Below, piece after piece: positions 33,727 to 44,663 of a DNA stretch of 64,000 nt (its first letter is position 1; every line of letters begins with the position of its first letter). The position numbers and the translations under genes are program-made. Below the pieces are notes generated by a model. It saw only the letters and a list, made by a program, of their open reading frames with translations, was not told the DNA's origin and did not search any database. The DNA comes from Cryphonectria parasitica EP155 (lineage: Eukaryota > Ascomycota > Sordariomycetes > Diaporthales > Cryphonectriaceae), in the NCBI RefSeq assembly GCF_011745365.1, contig NW_024468912.1, forward strand, positions 1,736,001-1,800,000, written 5' to 3'.

Positions 33727-36111
33727 CTCTTTCTTTTCGTGTGTGTGTGTACGCAATTATGAGGATTTACTCTCGTATGATCCTAGGCGCGGGAAGGGGA
33801 GACCTTTCAGAGATCTTCTTTGGGTTGAGATCTAAAGATTGGCGATCTCTTGGCCCCAAGGATAAGAATCGCGTGGTGGCCTGGTTGACTGGGGGCCCTG
33901 AAGAGCAGATCGATCTGGTATAATGTGTGGGCGTTGCAATTATTTGCGCTCCTTTTTGTTTCTCTTTTTCTTTTCGGTTCTGACCAGGAAAGAGGCCAGT
34001 CAAGTAGTGAGTGAAAGAGATGGATCTGCGTGTGTAGTGAGAGTGGATGCGCGAGGTCGTTCGTCTCTTCCCATTGAGTGCTCCATCGGCGGCCCCAGGG
34101 GTGGTGGGCAGCGCCGAGGCTTTTTCAAGACTTCCTTGGTCGGTGCTTCTGGGGCGAAAAGAAGATGATGAAAAAGAAGGGGAACTCTGGGGCAAGAGTC
34201 ACTCGGCTCTTCAAACAGCCCGCCAAACAATTGAGGTTGCGGTGGGACCCATGGAGCCGAGCGAGAGAGGTGAGAGAGAAGGGGGGAACAGGTGGGGGGG
34301 GGGGCGCGCTTTGGAAGAAGGAAAAAAAAAAAAAAAGAAAACTAAAAAGCTGAACGCAAAGCAGCCAGCCGTCCAGCTTTGTTTCGTTCAAGGCAACTTG
34401 TGACAAGGTTGTAGCGACGATTTGACCCCTGTGGAGCCGCAATTCAGATAAGGAACTGTTCTGGAGCAGGCAATAAGCCCGGGTCGAGCCCCCTTTGGAA
34501 AGGCTGAGGACCCTCCTTTCTGACGGGTGGAGAGACACGGGGGGAGGATTTGTGACCAACAAGTGAGGCGCTATTGTGTCGCGTCGTAACAAGAATGTAA
34601 CTATCGTCAAACAAAATAAAAAATAAAAAATAAAGAGGTTGGACAAGTTACAGTCATACAGCATCAGGTTTTGACTTTTGCCTTGGGTGACATTGCTGTA
34701 TTACTATGCGAGGTTAGATCTTTGTCTGATATGCTCCGGCCTAAGCGGGCGTAGGATTTGGCGGAGCACCACAGGAGACAGGTTTTTTGGGACAAACATC
34801 CCGGGAAGGGGAAAGGCCACGGCAGCTGAGTGCGACCTTGTTCAACAAAACCCACCCCCCACCCCTGTACCCCCGTTTCTTGTTTATGTCGACATGTTTG
34901 GTCCTTGGTGGATCAGGAGAAGAGAAGAGGGTGGACCTTTGAATTGGAAAACGATGCACGGAGCAGGCAGAGAGCAGTGCTTGTGTGGCCCCCTCGTCAA
35001 AAGTCGAGCGAAATGCCTCAGAGCCAGGGAGGGATCGGTGAGCAACTGTCAACGGTCAGCAGCAGCAGCAGCAGCAGCCGCCTGACGCCAAGAATGCTGC
35101 TGATCTGCGGGTCTGATCTGTTACCTTTTTCTTCTTTATGGCCTTGCAAAAGATGCCTGCAGCCTATCGAATTCTGCCTAGATAGATAGACATACACACG
35201 CACGGAGAGAGGAAGGCAGGACCGTCCCGCCCCTGTTGCAAGCTTGACGACAACCTTCCAAAGAAGCCTCAATCATACTGACAGGGGCCAAAGACAGGGG
35301 ATATGTCATAGCCCGTCGAATAATCTGCACCACCTGCATGAGCAGCTGCATGGTGTAGTATTGCGTGAGCACCCCCTCCTCCAAGCTTGTAATCCTCTTC
35401 CTGGCAAGCTATTCGTGAACGTATCAATAGGCCAAAACTTGAAGAAAAGAAAGCAGGAATGTGACGAGAAAGCAGACGAGGCGGCTATAGCGGGCCACCA
35501 GAAGTGTACTATTTACGCTACGTGAGTAGTAAAAGGCGCTAGATCCGGGGAGTGGAGAGAGAAAGAGGAACTGCCATAATAGCCAATTTTAAGATTATTT
35601 CCACAGCGCAGAGGTGTGGCTGGTGTGACTGAGCCACACTTGACCTGGGGGTCGAGCGTTATCTGTGGCGCAGATCGTCTCCTTCCTCTTTACGACCTCA
35701 CAGCCAGGCTTCATCACCATTGAGCTTCTCATCTGGCCAACCTTCGACCCGTGACTACCGTGTTTTGGACATTCCATCGTTCCTCTTCTTGTTAGTTTGG
35801 TTTATCGACTCACATCGCTCTCTCATATTGATCATGGCCAGGTCCAACAGGCTGGATCCTGGTCTCTGTCGCCTGTGATCTGGAGAGTGAGCATGCAGGT
35901 CCATCTGCAGTCAGCATAGCGTGCCGTCACTCGTTGACTGCCAGAGTTGAAGGCTAAGGCAGTCTTGGCCAGGCAGAATGAGGAGTTGGGAACTGCACTT
36001 TGGATGAAGGCCTCATTCCATGCGTCGAGATGTTTAGATCGACCTGTTGCGCCAACATCGCTGATCATCAACAACAAAAAGAACAACAAAGTCATCATCA
36101 TCATCATCACC
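33727..36111. other. Long divergent intergenic region, low-complexity rich
   Basis: Upstream of the GPI-protein gene (-) and the F-box gene (+). Contains a G run near 34290-34303, an A run near 34321-34335, (AAAAAT)n near 34613-34633 and (CAG)6 at about 35060-35077. The final 60 bp before 36112 are CAA- and CAT-rich. No frame with domain signal, so no gene called. Confidence 0.5.
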
Positions 36112-37950
36112 ATGGTCTTAAGTTCGCCTTCATTGTTAGGAGGGCTCTTTTGCTGGAGACACCCAAGGCCCCGCAAAGGTCGGCGTCCTCCAAAGAAGCC
36201 AGCAATTCCAAAGACGCGAAAGCAACGTCGCCAAGATACCCGACTAGTCTCAGGACTCCCTTCCCTAGAAGATCTGGGGTCTGATATCCTCGTCATGATC
36301 GTGGACGTGCTTGAGGCCGACAGCCCAAAGACTTTATCGACACTGGCCCTCGTAAGCCCTACTTTCTATGACCTGGCCCGGCACGCCCAACATCGACAGA
36401 TCACACTCAACCTGCGCGTTTGGGACAGGGATGTACAAGGGGAGAAACAGGCCCGTGCCCGTATGGAATATTTGGACAAGTTTGGTTTCCTTCCTGACGT
36501 CCGACGCCTCACCATCTCTGGTGCCGGCGCAACACCGGCCCTGATGGCTGAACTGGGTCGGTTCATTATCAAGCTGTCTGGCCTGCGCGATCTGGCATGG
36601 CAATATCAAGATGCCATACCTGAACCAGTGCTTGCGTTCCTGCAGGACCGTCCTACGATCCGTCTCCACGTCGTTTCGATTCCCGGCCGCGTTGTGCATG
36701 AAAACGGGACCGTCGCGCCGGTGCCACTGCCCTCCCCTCCGGACCCTCACGCCCGAAACGCAGACCGCTCGAAAGCTTACGTGCTTGAACAGTTGGTAAA
36801 CAGCAGGAGTCTGTATTCACTCGACGTCAGGTGTGAGTATGTAGATGCGGCACAGTGCTTCAACACGATGCTGCCCCTCAGGCGCGTGCTCCAGTCCTGC
36901 CCCAACCTCCGCAAGCTCACACTGAAGGTCGGCCTGCCCAAGCCGGGGTGTTTCACGTTTTCACCACTCAAGGAGTATACCGGGCTCGGCTTCACCGAGG
37001 CTGAGCGGCCGGTTGTTGCTCTTGAGGAGCTCGAGGTTGCTGCATATCCGTTCGGCCGGCCCGCGCAGGAGGGGATTTGTTTTTATGGAAGCCCCTGGCC
37101 ACACTGGCAGCCATCCAGTCTGTGCCATAGCGATGGGTATCCGCTGGCCGTGCGCGAGGAGGTGAGCTGGGGTTCGATTTTTGACTGGTCCCGCCTCCGG
37201 CGTCTACACACGGCGGACTCGGACCTAGGGCTGCAGCTCCTGCCATGGCTCACGGCCCTCCGCGAAGTGGATCTGGGGTTGGGCATGGCCAGATCTGCCG
37301 ACATCGAGCAACAAGACCTGCGAATGTTTTATGATGACATCACAAGCCCCCTTGAGGCTATAACGGTCCGGAGGCTTGTCAGTATAGGCCTGGACAATCT
37401 GTTGAGGCATGGGCCGAGCCTGCGCAGGTTGAAGATTCACCAGATTCCCACACAGAAACCGGTAGAATGGGAGCAGTCCGTCAGCGCGGAGGATTTGTTG
37501 GCTATCTCAGAGGGCTGTCCGCACATCGAGGAGTTGGCTGTTGATGTCTGTCCAGAGGGCGAATGGCCGCAACACATCTACCGTGCCCTGGCCTCGTTCC
37601 GGCAGCTCCAACACCTCGAGTTCTTCCAGGACTTTGAGGAGGAAGAGGAGGAGGAGAATAAAGAGAAGCTTATCATCACGGGCAGGCTCTCGTTTGCCGC
37701 CAGCAGGATCTGCCATTACCTGCGTGATCAAGCTTTCCCAAGGAAGGCCCCTTTCAAGACCCTGACGGTGCACTACGGTCACAAGCCGGTGATGCCAGGT
37801 GGGTTGTATGATATCAGGCCATACAAGGACAGGTCGCACGTCTTCCAATGGACCCTGTCTGAACGTCAGGATGAAGCTGAACAGGGTGTCTATCATATGA
37901 CGCCCGATGGGATGCTCTGTCAGGAGACTAACCCCAAGTTCTCTTCTTGA
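36112..37950 (+). CDS. Large F-box protein (612 aa)
   Basis: Single exon. The start is set at ATG 36112 (caccATGG, optimal context); an in-frame ATG at 36004 would add 36 residues with a low-complexity NNKKNNKVIIIIIT tail coded by the CAT-repeat, so it is less likely. The N-terminal ~45 residues are basic. An F-box follows at ~52-95 (LEDLGSDILVMIVDVLEADS then LSTLALVSPTFYDLAR). The rest (~100-610) is a leucine-rich, repeat-like scaffold with short strand/helix units such as LPDVRRLTISG, LRDLAWQY, LRRLHTADSDLGLQLLPWLT and IEELAVDVCPEG, consistent with a substrate-binding LRR-type region. A Glu-rich stretch (DFEEEEEEENKEK) lies near 508-520. Likely a substrate receptor of an SCF ubiquitin ligase (family knowledge); target unknown. 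Confidence 0.82.
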   Translation: MVLSSPSLLGGLFCWRHPRPRKGRRPPKKPAIPKTRKQRRQDTRLVSGLPSLEDLGSDILVMIVDVLEADSPKTLSTLALVSPTFYDLARHAQHRQITLNLRVWDRDVQGEKQARARMEYLDKFGFLPDVRRLTISGAGATPALMAELGRFIIKLSGLRDLAWQYQDAIPEPVLAFLQDRPTIRLHVVSIPGRVVHENGTVAPVPLPSPPDPHARNADRSKAYVLEQLVNSRSLYSLDVRCEYVDAAQCFNTMLPLRRVLQSCPNLRKLTLKVGLPKPGCFTFSPLKEYTGLGFTEAERPVVALEELEVAAYPFGRPAQEGICFYGSPWPHWQPSSLCHSDGYPLAVREEVSWGSIFDWSRLRRLHTADSDLGLQLLPWLTALREVDLGLGMARSADIEQQDLRMFYDDITSPLEAITVRRLVSIGLDNLLRHGPSLRRLKIHQIPTQKPVEWEQSVSAEDLLAISEGCPHIEELAVDVCPEGEWPQHIYRALASFRQLQHLEFFQDFEEEEEEENKEKLIITGRLSFAASRICHYLRDQAFPRKAPFKTLTVHYGHKPVMPGGLYDIRPYKDRSHVFQWTLSERQDEAEQGVYHMTPDGMLCQETNPKFSS

Positions 37951-38684
37951 TGACTGAGATGTACTGATGGATGATTACTTACTTTACACATCGGCGATGG
38001 TAGGTTCTACTTAAGGCTATGTGGCTTGTAGCCTTCTAATAGAGACGTGTGCCCATATTATCAACATGGTTCGGCATGGGTGTAATTCCGGACTGAAAGA
38101 CATGGTCGCAAGTCACCAACGAGCAAGATCCTCCAATAATTATGATAAATATGTTTCGGCTACGTTATGATCTCACCATTCTTGGCGAGGAATTTGCAGA
38201 TCAAAGGTAGGTCCAGTTAGGTAGGAACTCTTTCGGTCACCTCGACAACCAGGCTGGGTAAGTAAGTACTTACTCAAATATTTGGGCAGGCGCTGAGGTC
38301 GAGGTTGTGAAGGTACCTCAGGTAAGTACTTAGTTACTTGCTATGGCAGATCCAGGTGGAAGCAAGGCAGGTAGGCTGTGCAAAATGTCTGCTGCGGTTG
38401 GCAGGCGTCGCCACGGATGATCGTTGCTCTGCTGCTGGGTCGGGCAACTGCCACCCGCGCACAGTTGCCGACGTGTCGTTCATATGCAAGAGGCCTGCAT
38501 ACTGCATGCTGCATGTGCAGTGCTCACTGGCTCCCGACCCAACGCAAACCACCGCATCAGAACAAACAGTACCCAACACCCAAACACTTAACGTATTTAA
38601 ATCACCAACTCTTGTTTCAACTCCCCTCACCCTTAAAGACGATAACCACAACAACAACGCCAGCAACAACAACCACTCACTATC
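37951..38684. other. Intergenic upstream of the DDX60-like helicase gene
   Basis: No gene seen. Short repeats of the ggtacctcaggtaagtactta type occur near 38255-38340. The last 45 bp before the ATG are CAA-rich (caacaacgccagcaacaaca). Confidence 0.55.
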
Positions 38685-41600
38685 ATGACATCCTCAAAAG
38701 ATGTTCACGAAGCGATTGACGCTTGGTACGAGTCACTTAGCCCTCTCAAGGTCGATCTCATCGGTGATTTCGCAGGCAAGGAGCTGTTTGTCATTCATGG
38801 CGACGCACTGATGCTGCATTGCATTCACAAGGCTCGCGTTGATCTCCAAGGCAAGCCCACTCCTCCTCCTCCTCCTCCTCCTCCTCCTCCTCCTCCTGCT
38901 CCTCCTACTCCTCTCTTCGCATGCATCCGCCGCATAATGCTGTCCTGTTCTTCTTCTTTGACGCGTCTGATCCGTTTTATTAGATGGGTTTCAACTCGTC
39001 CACGCAGTTCACGCGGTAGAGAGTTTCCTGCAGAAGCTGAAGGACCGAGGCTGCAACTTTCACATTGTCTGGTTTCGCGACCAGGAACGACTTTGTCTCC
39101 CAGGAGATACTCTTCCAGAGTCTCTTACAAGCAAACATCTCTTGATACGCGCCATCATGATTCGTCACCTTCAGCGTTCACATGCTGCCATACCTGATCC
39201 TAGCCGCGGTGGCAGCGATGCGGTCTGCTTCGAGTTCGCGAGCTTGGATGACCAGGGTTTCGAGCAGTATCTTCAAGAGAATGCGGTCCACTTCTTCCTC
39301 TGCCTCGACGCCAAGACCTTTGGCTCATTGTCGAGAAACTCTACTACTACACACATGAGCATCGTGCGGGAGCTTGGGGTTAGGGGGTATAGCCTTGCAT
39401 TCATTAATGGGCTTGAGTTCGCCAGCTCAAAGGTATGCCAAAGATTTGGTCAGTTTATGTCCTTTACATGTCCTGATGCTGACGCGTGAGCCCCGTCATT
39501 CAAGGTATACTGCTCAGTCGTTTCGCCCTCTTCCTACTGGAAGGCGAATCCACTCCTCTGCCCAACATCCGGCGAGGAAACACCCGTCTTTTCCTTTGAT
39601 CCCTATCTCCTGAACGACGTCCGTGGTTCAATCCAGGACTGGACTCCATGGGAAGATGGCAATTGCCTCACGAGCCGTGAGCTCACTGCCATCTATGCCC
39701 TTTGTGCCATGGCCAAGACCAATGGTCCAGAGTCGCGAGAATTCTGCTCCTGGGCAGCTCAGTACGTTGTTCATCTGGTTCTATTAAGGAGATTGCCACT
39801 GTCTCGACGGTCTATCGAACAGATAGTCGGCCTACCAAAGAATGCATCACGGATCAAGTTTGTCTCAGACTTCTCGTCTTATTGCAGGACTGCTCTCGAT
39901 CTAGTGCCAAATAACGTCGTCTGGGACTCGTTCGACTTGCTGGATGGCAGGCTTCTCAACTGTTTGGAATCGCGACATTGTCCTAGCCTCCCAAAATTTT
40001 TGGTCCTTGAAGCCCAGGAATTTGCACACAGAGTCAAGCAAATCACTGGTGTTGACATATCGTGGAATAACCCGCCACCTAAGCAGCCCGAGCTTGGCTT
40101 CAGTGCTGCTAGCGCAGGCACACGAGAAAATAGCGTGCTTCCATTCTCACATCCAGTCCTAGACAACTACCTTGAGGACGTTCACATCAAACCTACCTCC
40201 GTTGTTGAGCGGGACCACCTACCCAAAATTTTCAAGGAGCTCACCCACTGGCACAACTCGCGTGTTTCCATTGATATTAAGCGGCCTCCTCGTACCAAGA
40301 CGAAGTGGGAGTTGAGAAGCGAGCAGAGGTTCATGGCGACCCACCTTCAATACTCTGCAAGTTTGACGAATGCCACGGGAAAGATCATCGATCCGGAGAT
40401 CATTGTTGTCGTGGCGGAAGAGCCAAATCAGTCTCCTGCCAGCTCCTCAAAGCAGCCGCAGCCTGTCAAGACCACAACGATGAAGGGTGGAAAGAAAGCC
40501 AAAGCGAAGAGTGGGAAGCAACTTGCCTTAGAAGCTGCTGAAGCCGTAAGAAAGGGAAAGGCCGGCGCCAAAGCAGACGGCGCACTACTCCTCTGGAAAG
40601 AGGAGCGCAAGTCTTTTGACATGGAACCCGACCTTGTCAGGCGATATTCCAAGGTAGTCAAATACCTGAATGGAATGTCAGACCATGCCAAAGCTGCGAT
40701 CGAGGGAGAGGTTGCTCTCTACGCTTGCAACACCCTTGCCAACATTTTGGCAAAGGTAGGACGGTCCACGACGATGGGCATGAACATCGCAGCGCTCATG
40801 TGGTCTACGGCGCTGCGTCTCAATAAATCTGGAAACACCGTCCAATTTCCGGATGTACCTGCTGGGATTAACTTCCAGCTTCGGTATTGTGGTCCAGTCC
40901 TCGAGCGGAGCTTCGATCCTGCGCCTGATCCTCGCGTACCTTTTCACCCAGATGCATGGCAGCGCAGGGTTCTCGATGCCATTGACGCTGACAAGAGCTT
41001 GTTTGTGGTGGCACCCACCTCCGCGGGCAAGACCTTCATCTCCTTCTACGCCATGAAGAAGGTGCTCAAGAACAGCGATGATGGAGTGTTGGTCTACGTG
41101 GCTCCAACAAAGGCACTCGTGAACCAAATTGCGGCTGAGATACAGGCTCGTTTCAGGAAGTCTTTTAATCGCAATGCTAAGTCTGTGTGGGCAATTCACA
41201 CCAGGGACTATCGGGTAAACAACCCAACTGGTTGTCAAGTGCTGGTCACGGTCCCCCACATCCTCCAAATCATGCTGATGGCGCCGTCCAATGCGGAAGC
41301 CCCAAACTCGTGGTCTCGAAGAGTTGAACGTGTTATCTTCGATGAGGTCCACTGCATCGGCCAGGCAGAAGATGGTGTCATCTGGGAGCAGCTGCTCCTC
41401 CTGGCCCCATGCCCTATCATTGCCCTATCAGCAACAGTAGGTAATCCACGAGAGTTCAGAACCTGGCTTGAAGGGTCCGAGAAGGCAAAGGGGAACGAAT
41501 TGGAGATGATCGTTCACTCGACACGATACTCTGACCTTCGGAAATTTCTCTGGGAACCGCAGCCACGAGAAGATCTTGCCTTCGCTGGTCTGCAACCTGT

Positions 41601-44227
41601 CAACAGGCTCCCCATTCCTGGTTTAGATGATGGCAGTGGGACTGCAGGCCAGTTTTCGTACGTCCACCCCATGGCTAGTATTGTCAACCGGGCTCGCGGC
41701 ACGCTTCAAGACATCAGCCTCGAGCCACGAGACTGTATCACTCTGTGGGAGTCAATGGCGAAACACCAGACCGAGACACATCGCCTCGATCCAACCTTGG
41801 AGCCTGAGAAGGCACTTCGGCACGTTAAAGGCAGTGATAAGCCGTCTTACAAATACATCTTGAGGAAGGCTGATGTGGCTGAGTATGAGAGCCAGCTCAA
41901 AAAGAGCTTGGAAACATGGATGACGGATCGAACATCCCCATTCGAAGCTGTTCTCAAAGATCTCCAGTCTTCATACAACATGTCTGAGTTCGACCGCCGA
42001 GATCTTTGCAAGCATGCTCTGTCTCTCCTTACCGATCTTCGCGCTCAAGGAGCCCTGCCTGCTATCTTATTCAACTACGATCGGACGAACTGTGAGATGA
42101 TCGCTTTCGGACTACTCTCCCAGCTTTCCGAGGCGGAAGACGCGTGGAAGGCATCAAGTCCGGATTGGAAGAAAACAATAGGCAAGTTTGAGAAGTACAA
42201 AAAGGATAGTGACAAGATGAAGGCCATCAAGGAGAAGGAAAAAAAAGCCAAGTTGAAGGCAAAGCCTCGAGGCGACGAAGGCGGAGACGACGATATTCGA
42301 GAAGCGCATGATTCCAGCGCTTGGGAGCATTTCGACCCGCAAGCACCGCTTGCTATGTTCTCCTTTGCTGATGAGACCAAGTTTGCCCCTTCCGAACTGG
42401 AGAAAACCATCGCTTCCCTGAAATTTGGGAAGATCAACCCGAAACTTATTGGTGCCCTCAGACGTGGGGTGGCTGTGCATCATGCTGGGATGAATCGCAA
42501 GTATCGTCAGGTTGTGGAGATGCTCTTTCGGAAGGGGTTCTTATCGGTGGTTGTTGCCACGGGGACGTTGGCGCTCGGCATAAGTAAGTCTTCCTGGGAG
42601 AGCATCGCAACGAGACATACGGAAGAATAACTACTTGCTAACTAGCAGCTACCAAGACATGCCCTGCAAAACGGTCGTCTTCTACGGGGATTCCGTGTAC
42701 CTCACGTCTCTCAATTATCACCAGGCCGCAGGTCGTGCCGGCCGCCGAGGCTTCGATCTGCTGGGCAATGTTGTATTTGCTGGCATGTCGCAGGAGCGTT
42801 GTTACGAAATCATGTCATCCCGACTGCCTGATCTTCGTGGACACTTTCCTCTTTCGACTACACTTATTTTGAGGACCATGAGTCTCTTGCATCACACGAG
42901 GAACTCTGATTTTGCAGTCCGGGCGGTGCAGTCCCTTCTGTCCCAGACGCGCCTATACCTAGGTGGACCAGCTGATAAGATGTCCATCAAGCACCACGTG
43001 CGCTTCTCCATCGAGTATCTCCGCCAACAACACCTTCTTGGGAGTGATGGCACACCCCTGAACTTTGCTGGTCTGGTGGGACACCTTTATTATACCGAGA
43101 ACGCAGTCTTCGCCTTTCACTCGCTGTTGAAGGAAGGCTATTTCCACGACCTGAGTGCCGAGAGAAAGGCCACGATGGACGCCAAGCTTGAAAAGGTCGT
43201 CCTGGTTCTGGCTCATATATTCTGCCGCATTCCAGTAGGAAACATCAACAGGAGCTGGGAGCAGACCATCCAGCGGTCGCCATCAGTCATCCTTCTGCCC
43301 CCTCTGCCTGATGCTGCTCTCAGGATCCTGCGAGACCACAACCGCACAACTCTCGATATATTCCAGAACTACGCGTTCGCATTTGTGGACCAGCACTTGG
43401 CTGACAGACCGGATCAAAATCTACCCTTCACGGGTCTTGAAGTGGGTGTCTCCAAGGACAACTATGGCAATGAAGCAGTACATAGAGTCCTTGGAGATGC
43501 ATGCCGCCCACCCACAAAGGTGCGCTCGCCCTTCGCTGCACTTTCCGGGTTCGGAGACGACTCCTTCAACTCCATTCACGAGCTTTGCAGTACCACCCGT
43601 AGCGGGGTGTTCCTGGAAGAGTCCGCCATTCCCTTCATCCCATTATTCCCAGACGACACGACTTCGCCCTGGAACGCCTACCTGTACCACTTTTACAAGC
43701 ACGGCGACTTGGAGGCTATTGTTCGAGACAACCACATCAAACGGGCCGACGTCTGGTTTCGGCTGAAAGATTTCTCGCTGGTCCTGGCCACGATTGTCAC
43801 GAGCTTGCGCAACTTCATGGACCTCACATCTGGAAATGACGACATGGATATGATAGATATCCAGGACGCCGACGATGCTTATCAGGAGCGTCTGGATGAA
43901 GAAAATGCCGTCGATTCTGGCTCACTGGACAATGAAGACCATCCGAAGGCTGAGCTCCCGGAGAGACTAGCAATGGGAACTAATTCACGGAAGAAGGCTA
44001 AGAAGACCGTTGTTGCTGATTCATGGGACGACGATATCAGTGATGATGATAACGAGAAAGATTTCAATCTGCCCGGCTCATCGGAAGGCCCTGGATCCAG
44101 CATCTCTGACTCTGCTGCCGGGCCTGCCTGGGATGGCGACGGCGAGAAAAGGTTGCCACAGGTGCTCAAAATGTTTGAGATGATACAGCGGGAGTTTGAT
44201 CACAAGCTCAGAGAAGTTGGGGCATGA
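38685..44227 (+). CDS. DDX60-like Ski2-type DExH-box RNA helicase (1,754 aa, 4 exons)
   Basis: Model join(38685..38850,38984..39432,39505..42583,42657..44227). Superfamily-2 helicase of the Ski2/DDX60 group. Core motifs: I/Walker A VVAPTSAGKTF (~707), II FDEVHCIGQ (DEVH, ~817), III SATVGNP (~847), then ALGINMPCKTVVF and VI QAAGRAGRRGFD (~1250). Before the core is a ~700-residue N-terminal region with a PIN/nuclease-like start (DLIGDFAGKELFVIHGDALM, HIVWFRDQERLCLP) and TPWEDGNCLTSRELTAIY, as in DDX60. A Lys-rich insert lies between the RecA lobes (~880-930), and the tail is acidic (~1620-1720). Length matches DDX60 (~1,700) rather than Ski2 (~1,290). Intron 1 uses a GC donor in consensus context (CAAG|GCAAGC) and holds a TCC repeat. 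Introns 2 and 3 are GT-AG; the third acceptor (42656) is fixed by continuity of GINMPCKT. Probable role in cytoplasmic RNA surveillance or ribosome-linked decay; antiviral activity is known only for animal homologues. Confidence 0.93.
38861..38912 (+). repeat. TCC trinucleotide repeat inside intron 1 of the helicase gene
   Basis: Perfect (TCC)12 from 38861 to 38896, then imperfect to about 38912. It begins only 10 bp after the GC splice donor at 38851. Confidence 0.96.
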
Positions 44228-44663
44228 GATGCCCATCCATGTTGGTTGTCATTGAGAGACGGTACCAGGATTACACTATGTGTTTAGTTTACAAGCAACG
44301 TACGATATGAAGGATGAAGGAAGAGCCGTTGTAGCCAGTAGCATGAATATAGGGCACTAGATCCGCAGACTACTTGACCATTCAAGGGGCCGTCAAAAGA
44401 TTATGTCAGTCATTTCTTGAGGACAAGGACCCCCCTTTTCCGCATTTGCATTTTACCAGTGTAATAACATTACAGTACGGGGTGTCTGTGTTATTGGTCA
44501 TGACAAGAGCTTGGGTGCTTGTCTTCCAAACGTAATTGAGGTGATTCTTCTTCAATTCCCTATGCTCTCGCAGCAGCAACACGTATTTTCTATTCCTCTC
44601 CAAATGGTTATGTTCTATTTTGTGTTTCGTCGCCGCATCTATGCTTTTACTTCATCCTCGCAT
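44228..44663. other. Intergenic between tail-to-tail genes
   Basis: 436 bp with the 3' ends of the helicase (+) and leucyl-tRNA synthetase (-) genes. Nothing else seen. Confidence 0.6.

Noticed and set aside
35947..36111. N-terminal extension of the large F-box protein
   Set aside because: The frame is open upstream from a TTG; the extension encodes low-complexity Asn/Lys/Ile from CAA and CAT repeats, and the ATG at 36112 has the better context.
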